Below the pieces are notes generated by a model. It made no database searches, had not been told where the DNA came from, and saw only the letters and a list, made by a program, of their open reading frames with translations. Below are positions 22,045 to 26,887 of a DNA stretch of 26,887 nucleotides, piece after piece (position 1 is the first letter of the stretch; each line of letters begins with the position of its first letter). Position numbers and translations under genes: made by a program. The DNA is from Ravibacter sp964559125 (GTDB lineage Bacteria > Bacteroidota > Bacteroidia > Cytophagales > Spirosomataceae), in contig CAZLGW010000057.1 of assembly GCA_964559125.1 (NCBI GenBank), positions 1 to 26,887 of the forward strand. The letters are read 5' to 3'.

Positions 22045-24231
22045 TTATTTGATGAATAACAGCTCCCTGTATTTGACCAGGGGCCAGTCTTCGTCGTCGA
22101 TGAGCAGTTCCAGCTTGTCGACATGGTACCTGATCTTGTCGAAATAGTTTTTTACTTCCGATCCGTAAAGCCTTGCTTTTTCGACCAGTTCGGGGGTATG
22201 ATTGGCTTTCTTACGGCTCTCGATCATTTCGTAAACATGCTTCTTGATGATGGTCACGTGGTGGGAAATATCAGAAACCACCTCCTTGATCGGCTGCGCT
22301 TCCTCCAGCATCCCCATCTCCGACAGCGAGCGCGCAGTCTGCGCCAGCTTAAACTGGTATTTCACGCAGGTCGACATGATATGGTTCAGCGAAAGATCCT
22401 CTATAACCCGCGATTCGATCTGGATGTGCTTTACATAGTTTTCAAGCTCGATCTCATAGCGTGCATGTACTTCCCTGGAAGAGAGCACGCCCGTCTTTTC
22501 GAACACATCGACAGACGAAGGAGTGATGTAACATGCCAGGGCATCGTAGGCGTTGGTGATGTTTGAGAGACCGCGTCCGGCGGCCTCGGTCTTCCATTCT
22601 TCGGAATAGCCGTTGCCTTCGAAAAGTATATTCTTTGATTCCTTGTAATACTGCTTGAGAATATCGACGATCGCTACTTTTTTGTCCTCACCGGCCTGGA
22701 GCCTGGCGTCCAGGTCATTTTTAAACTGCTGCAGCTGGTGGGCGACAATGGTATTGAGCACGATCATGGCCGATGCGCTGTTGGCATTGCTACCCACCGC
22801 CCGGTATTCGAACTTGTTACCGGTGAAAGCAAAGGGCGATGTGCGGTTGCGGTCGGTATTGTCGCGGGTGAGATTGGGAATCCTGCTGATGCCGATCTTA
22901 TAATAGAAATTATCCCCTTTTTCGAGTTCTATTTCACCCCGGTTCATGAGGTCGTCGAGCATTTTGGTAAGCCCGGCGCCCAGGAATACCGATATGATGG
23001 ACGGCGGCGCCTCATGTGCGCCGAGCCGGTATTCGTTGCTGGCCGAAGCGATCGACGCGCGCAGCAGGTCGGAATGGTCGTGTACTGCTTTTATTACATT
23101 GACCAGGAATGTGAAGAAGCGCAGGTTTTCTTTCGGCTTGGTGGTAGGCTGCAGCAGGTTGATCCCCGTGTCGGTACCTATCGACCAGTTGTTGTGCTTG
23201 CCACTCCCGTTGATCCCGGCAAAAGGTTTTTCGTGGAAGAGCACTTTGTAGCCGTGTCTTTCGGCGACCTTCTGCATGAGGTCCATGAGCAGCGCTCCGT
23301 GGTCGACGGCGAGGTTGACATCCTCAAAAGTAGGTGCACACTCGTATTGCCCGGGGGCGACCTCGTTATGACGGGTGCGGAGAGGGATGCCCAGCTTGAT
23401 CGCCTCGAATTCGAAGTCGACCATAAAGGCGTTGACCCGTGTGGAAATGGAGCCGAAATAGTGATCCTCAAGCTGTTGTCCGCGGGCGGGGCTGTGGCCG
23501 AATACGGTCCTCCCGGCCATGACCAGGTCGGGCCTTGCAAAATACAGGGCCTTGTCGACCAGGAAGTACTCCTGTTCTATACCGACATTGACCGACACCC
23601 GCGAAACATCCCTGTTAAAATACTGGCAGACCGCCGTAGCAGCCTTGTCGACGGCATTCATGGAGCGAAGCAAAGGTGTTTTATAATCCAGCGCCTCACC
23701 CGTATAGGCGATGTAAACGGAAGGAATACAAAGGGTTTTCCCTCCTGCCCCGTTGTGCATTAAAAAAGCCGGCGAAGTAGGGTCCCATCCCGTATAGCCC
23801 CTGGCTTCGAAAGTAGCCCTGAGTCCGCCGCTCGGGAAAGAGGACGCATCGGGCTCCTGCTGCACAAGCGCGCTGCCTTTGAATTTTTCAATGGCTTTCC
23901 CGCGGGAGTCCAGGTCGAAAAATGCATCGTGCTTTTCGGCTGTGGTGCCGGTCAGCGGCTGGAACCAATGGGTATAGTGGGTAGCTCCTTTTGAAGTAGC
24001 CCACGACCGCATGGCGGTGGCGACTTCCTCGGCCACGTCCCGGTCCATAGGTGCTCCGCCCCGCATGGCATTTTCCACTTTCTGAAGCGCTTCGGGAGAC
24101 AAAAGAGAACGCATGACGTCTTCGCTGAAAGTATCCGAAGCGAAAAGGTCTGTGATCTTTTCAGCCGGCGGCGTAAACGACAAAGGGATTCTTCCAAGAG
24201 CAATTTCAATCGATTTGGAGCGAAGCGACAT
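22045..24231 (-). CDS. glnN: Glutamine synthetase type III
   Basis: The protein has 728 residues, the usual length of GSIII and far longer than GSI. It makes glutamine from glutamate, ammonia and ATP in the cytoplasm. Visible marks include THYTHWFQPLTG and EKHDAFFDL near the N-terminus, GIEQEYFLVD around 219-228, the active-site segment GINGSGKHNNWSIGTDTG around 335-352, and NRTSPFAFTGNKFEYRAVGSN around 460-480. ATG 24231 is taken because the sequence matches the family from MSLRSKSIEIAL. The downstream gene is the acidic protein. The upstream spacer to xylose isomerase holds a cluster of hairpins. Confidence 0.95.
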   Translation of the reverse strand: MSLRSKSIEIALGRIPLSFTPPAEKITDLFASDTFSEDVMRSLLSPEALQKVENAMRGGAPMDRDVAEEVATAMRSWATSKGATHYTHWFQPLTGTTAEKHDAFFDLDSRGKAIEKFKGSALVQQEPDASSFPSGGLRATFEARGYTGWDPTSPAFLMHNGAGGKTLCIPSVYIAYTGEALDYKTPLLRSMNAVDKAATAVCQYFNRDVSRVSVNVGIEQEYFLVDKALYFARPDLVMAGRTVFGHSPARGQQLEDHYFGSISTRVNAFMVDFEFEAIKLGIPLRTRHNEVAPGQYECAPTFEDVNLAVDHGALLMDLMQKVAERHGYKVLFHEKPFAGINGSGKHNNWSIGTDTGINLLQPTTKPKENLRFFTFLVNVIKAVHDHSDLLRASIASASNEYRLGAHEAPPSIISVFLGAGLTKMLDDLMNRGEIELEKGDNFYYKIGISRIPNLTRDNTDRNRTSPFAFTGNKFEYRAVGSNANSASAMIVLNTIVAHQLQQFKNDLDARLQAGEDKKVAIVDILKQYYKESKNILFEGNGYSEEWKTEAAGRGLSNITNAYDALACYITPSSVDVFEKTGVLSSREVHARYEIELENYVKHIQIESRVIEDLSLNHIMSTCVKYQFKLAQTARSLSEMGMLEEAQPIKEVVSDISHHVTIIKKHVYEMIESRKKANHTPELVEKARLYGSEVKNYFDKIRYHVDKLELLIDDEDWPLVKYRELLFIK

Positions 24232-24313
24232 ACGTTATCTGGTTTTTGAAAGGAACGCGCAAAATACAACACGGTTTACTATCTGCAAAAGGTTTCTTTC
24301 AAAATACATGCAT

Positions 24314-24436
24314 GCTCTCTCCCGTCTTCAGACGGCGGGAGGGCGACATCAGGTCTCCGACCTGAAACCGATACGGTCTTTTACGGGTCAGAGACCCGCC
24401 TTCGCACTTTCACCGTCAGGAGACGGGAAAGAGCGG
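24314..24436. repeat. Four-hairpin palindromic element between xylA and glnN
   Basis: Within about 120 bp there are CCGTC-TTCA-GACGG (24322-24335), TCAGGTC-TCC-GACCTGA (24349-24365), CGGGTC-AGA-GACCCG (24384-24398) and CCGTC-AGGA-GACGG (24413-24426). The outer flanks GCTCTCTCCCGTC and GACGGGAAAGAGC are also complementary at 12 of 13 positions, so the whole could fold as one cloverleaf. It may act as the xylA terminator or be a REP-type dispersed element. Confidence 0.75.
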
Positions 24437-24440
24437 CCCT

Positions 24441-25769
24441 TCACAAAAACCGCCCGATCAGGTTTTCCAGGTATTCCTGGCGTCCTGAAACAGTGCGCGG
24501 TTCGGGACTGGAGGCAGCGAGCCTGTAAAGCGCTTCCAGGTCGAGGCGGCCTTCCTCGAAAGCCTTGCCGTCGCCGGTGTCGTAGCTTGAGTAGCGCTCT
24601 TTCCTGAAGCGGTCGAGCTCTCCGTGCTGCAGGATCCTGTCGGCGGTGATGAGGGCCCGGGCCAGGGTGTCGATCCCGCCGATATGGGCATGGAAAAGGT
24701 CCTCAGGATCTGTCGAATTGCGCCTTCTTTTGGCATCGAAATTGATCCCGCCACCCCGGAGGCCTCCTGAGCGGAGAATGATCAGGAAGGTTTCGGTCCA
24801 TTCCAGTAAATCGTTGGGGAACTGGTCGGTATCCCAGCCGTTCTGGTAATCGCCCCGGTTGGCGTCGAGGGAGCCAAGCAGGCCGGCATCGGCCGCTACC
24901 TGTACCTCGTGCTGGAAGGTATGGCCGGCGAGGGTGGCATGATTCACTTCCAGGTTCAGGGACATGTCGTCAAGTAAGTCGTACTGCCGGAGGAAGCCGA
25001 TAACCGTAGCGGCATCGTAGTCGTACTGGTGCTTGGTCGGCTCGCAGGGCTTAGGCTCTATGAAAAATTTCCCTTTGAACCCGCGGGCCCGTGCATAATC
25101 TATCGAAAGCCTGAGTACACGGGCGAAGTGGGCCTGTTCCCGCTTCATATCCGTATTAAGAAGTGACATATATCCTTCGCGCCCGCCCCAGAATACGTAG
25201 TTTTCTCCTCCCAGCGCTATGGTAGCGTCGAGGGCTATTCTGATTTGCGCCGCGGCATAGGCAAGCACATTGAAATCGGGATTGGTGGTGGCGCCGTTCA
25301 TAAACCGCTCGTGGCTGAACAGGTTGGCAGTCCCCCAAAGGAGCTTTACTCCCGACGCTTCCTGCTTTTGCTTCAGGTATCCGGTCAGTGTTTGAAGCGA
25401 TTTTTCGTTTTCGGTTACAGTCCCGTTATAGTCTACCACATCAACGTCGTGAAAGCAATAGTAGGGGAGGCCCAGCTTGGTGATGAATTCAAAGGCGGCA
25501 TCCGCTTTGTCCCTGGCACGGGCGATCTTGTCCGGATTTTCGTCCCAGGGATAGAAGTGCGTAGCGCCACCGAAAGGATCCCCGCCGTTCCCGTTGAAGG
25601 AATGCCAGTAGGCCACGGCAAATCTGAGATGTTCTTCCAGGGTTTTGCCGGCTACTATCTTTTTAGGATCGTACCATCTGTAAGCAAGCGGGTTATCGCT
25701 TTCGGGACCTTCATAAGAAACCGGGCCGATGCCTTTGAAATATTCGCGATCGCCAAGGGTAAGAGTCAT
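24441..25769 (-). CDS. xylA: Xylose isomerase
   Basis: The protein has 442 residues, the normal length of class II xylose isomerases. It converts D-xylose to D-xylulose (and glucose to fructose) with two divalent metals. Active-site marks are YYCFHDVDV near 100-108, WGGREGY near 192-198, FFIEPKPCEPTKHQYD near 231-246, LNLEVNHATLAGH near 270-282 and GSLDANRGDYQNGWDTDQFP near 297-316. The start MTLTLGDREYFKGI fits the family. No xylulokinase or sugar transporter is seen in the window. Confidence 0.96.
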   Translation of the reverse strand: MTLTLGDREYFKGIGPVSYEGPESDNPLAYRWYDPKKIVAGKTLEEHLRFAVAYWHSFNGNGGDPFGGATHFYPWDENPDKIARARDKADAAFEFITKLGLPYYCFHDVDVVDYNGTVTENEKSLQTLTGYLKQKQEASGVKLLWGTANLFSHERFMNGATTNPDFNVLAYAAAQIRIALDATIALGGENYVFWGGREGYMSLLNTDMKREQAHFARVLRLSIDYARARGFKGKFFIEPKPCEPTKHQYDYDAATVIGFLRQYDLLDDMSLNLEVNHATLAGHTFQHEVQVAADAGLLGSLDANRGDYQNGWDTDQFPNDLLEWTETFLIILRSGGLRGGGINFDAKRRRNSTDPEDLFHAHIGGIDTLARALITADRILQHGELDRFRKERYSSYDTGDGKAFEEGRLDLEALYRLAASSPEPRTVSGRQEYLENLIGRFL

Positions 25770-25816
25770 GTTGGATGAATTTAGGATTAGCTCAATTGTA
25801 CAAATACAAATAAAAA

Positions 25817-25824
25817 CAAATTTA
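25817..25824 (-). promoter_or_regulatory. Possible -7 element of xylA
   Basis: The minus strand reads TAAATTTG, a full match to TAnnTTTG, 47 bases before the start codon. No clear -33 TTG accompanies it. The surrounding sequence is strongly A/T-rich and has other weaker matches. Confidence 0.35.
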
Positions 25825-25867
25825 ATCCGATTATAAAGTGTTTGTGTGACATCTTATATGCTTCTCA

Positions 25868-25906
25868 CAAAAAAAAACGGCTAACTCAAATAGAATTAAC
25901 CGTTTT
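25868..25906 (-). terminator. Intrinsic terminator of the PpiD-like gene
   Basis: On the minus strand the arms AAAACGGTTAA and TTAGCCGTTTT (one mismatch; complement of 25896-25906 and 25874-25884) form a stem followed by an uninterrupted T run (complement of 25868-25877). It lies 27 bases after the stop codon. Confidence 0.8.
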
Positions 25907-25933
25907 CTAAATAATGATTAGGCAAAAAGTCTT

Positions 25934-26887
25934 TTAATAGAATTTGGCTCTGTTGTCGACTATATTGGCGCTCTCCTGCATCGCTTCATTGATCAGGTAG
26001 GGAATGCTGCCGGATTTGTTCATCAGGAGCTGATTCTTATATTGCGAGTAATCGGCAATTTCAGAGGCGGGCTCGACCGACTTGGACTGGATGATAAACA
26101 CCCCGTTTTCTCCTTCAAAAGGCCCTATTCTTTTTCCAGCTTTCAGACCTACCGCTTTTCCGACGGCTAGCGGGTCGAAACCTGCTCCTTTCAGCATCCC
26201 GGTCTGGAGGTTAACTTCGACGTCTTTTTCGACAACAGCGCCGGCGCCGTATTTGCCGGAAATTGCATCAAACTCACCTTTTTCGTCTTTGAGCTTCGCA
26301 ATAATACCGGCCGCTTTGAGCTGGTTGCGTACCTTTTCAGTTATTTCAGTACGGAAGTCGTTCACTTTGACATTCTTCTTGTCGGTCTTACCGGTAACCA
26401 CCGCAACGACATATTGCTCTTCGGTCTCGAAAACCTGGGAAACTTTGTTCAGGTCTGTTTTTTCGGAAAATGCCCAACGGGTGATCTCCCTGCCGTCTGC
26501 AATAGCATTGATATTGGTAGCCGATTCCAGGAGCCTGTTGGCAGTCGATACATAGAGGTTTTCCTTTTTGGCGTTCTCGTTGAACAGCTCGGCTGTTTTC
26601 GACTGAAGCGCAAATTCGCTGGCCTTGTTATAGACGTCGTCGCGCGTGGCCTGGCTGGGGACGATGGTTTTCCCGATGGAAGCCAGGCGATAAAGTACGT
26701 TGGACTTCGCTTCGGTAACTTTGATGATATGGTAACCGAACTGGCTTTCCACCACGCGGTTGATCAGGCCTGTTCCGGGATGCGAGAAAACGGCATCTTC
26801 AAAAGGCTTCACCATCATTCCGTTGTTCTGGAAGTAACCCAGGTCGCCGCCTCTCTGGGCCGAACCCTGGTCGGAGCTGCTCGACAT
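25934..26887 (-). CDS. PpiD/SurA-like peptidyl-prolyl cis-trans isomerase (C-terminal part)
   Basis: The gene runs off the right edge; the Met at the edge is internal, not a start. The 317 visible residues begin in the parvulin domain: SAQRGGDLGYF, MVKPFEDAVFS and ESQFGYHIIKVTE are its classic motifs. A long C-terminal chaperone-like region follows, with a second degenerate rotamase-like part (IGPFEGENGVFIIQSKSVEPA). Such proteins help exported and outer-membrane proteins fold and are usually tethered to the inner membrane by an N-terminal helix, which would lie outside the window. It is followed by a good terminator. Confidence 0.88.
   Translation of the reverse strand: MSSSSDQGSAQRGGDLGYFQNNGMMVKPFEDAVFSHPGTGLINRVVESQFGYHIIKVTEAKSNVLYRLASIGKTIVPSQATRDDVYNKASEFALQSKTAELFNENAKKENLYVSTANRLLESATNINAIADGREITRWAFSEKTDLNKVSQVFETEEQYVVAVVTGKTDKKNVKVNDFRTEITEKVRNQLKAAGIIAKLKDEKGEFDAISGKYGAGAVVEKDVEVNLQTGMLKGAGFDPLAVGKAVGLKAGKRIGPFEGENGVFIIQSKSVEPASEIADYSQYKNQLLMNKSGSIPYLINEAMQESANIVDNRAKFY

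Noticed and set aside
22738..23763. 341-codon plus-strand frame opposite glutamine synthetase
   Set aside because: Long antisense frames are expected over a GC-rich conserved gene; no family marks are seen.

Overview
The window is chromosomal DNA of a Bacteroidota bacterium, most likely a Sphingobacteriales or Chitinophagales relative (the order is a weak inference). The phylum call rests on a secreted protein with a type IX secretion C-terminal domain, a type III glutamine synthetase, a Wzi-family capsule protein, a PpiD-type foldase and promoters of the TTG-N19-TAnnTTTG type.

Layout. Positions 1-4580 and 8460-14343 are an accessory zone filled with P-loop ATPases that carry C-terminal nuclease-like (DUF4143/DUF234-type) domains. 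Five different kinds are present. Kind A has two nearly identical full copies (490-1686, 8549-9745), a 3' fragment (12507-12719) and a diverged relative that lost its Walker motifs (3606-4578). Kind B is 9761-10969, kind C 11062-12435, kind D 1964-3283 and kind E 13134-14288. Fragments of B-, C- and E-like genes are scattered around them. Module 402-1962 is a collapsed copy of 8461-12484: A is intact, while B and C were removed by at least four deletions.

Between the two ATPase zones, 4621-8176 is a compact minus-strand set of four exported proteins: a trypsin-like protease lipoprotein, a small lipoprotein, an LpxR-family lipid A deacylase and a putative outer-membrane protein. The first three are coupled by a 1-base gap and a 4-base overlap.

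The ATPase genes sit in what looks like a broken surface-polysaccharide locus. A DegT-family aminotransferase survives as two separated pieces (C-terminal 3445-3550, internal 12944-13078), and a glycosyltransferase 3' end lies at 16814-16918. An intact membrane-bound nucleotide-sugar dehydratase (17240-19159) and a Wzi-type protein (19764-21260) follow. A secreted beta-helix protein with a T9SS signal (14468-16411) separates the ATPases from this part.

From about 21.4 kb the window is ordinary core genome on the minus strand: an acidic protein paired with glutamine synthetase III, a roughly 120-bp cluster of hairpins, xylose isomerase, and the C-terminal part of a PpiD-like peptidyl-prolyl isomerase that runs off the right edge.

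The most unusual pattern is that every ATPase start region examined carries a repeat next to or overlapping the promoter or start codon, most of them inverted repeats. The extreme case is a perfect 53-bp palindrome that holds a symmetric promoter and ends on the A of the start codon of gene E. Together with very short predicted leaders, shared 3'-end sequences, module duplication and nested fragments, this suggests self-regulated, recombination-prone ATPase cassettes of unknown function.
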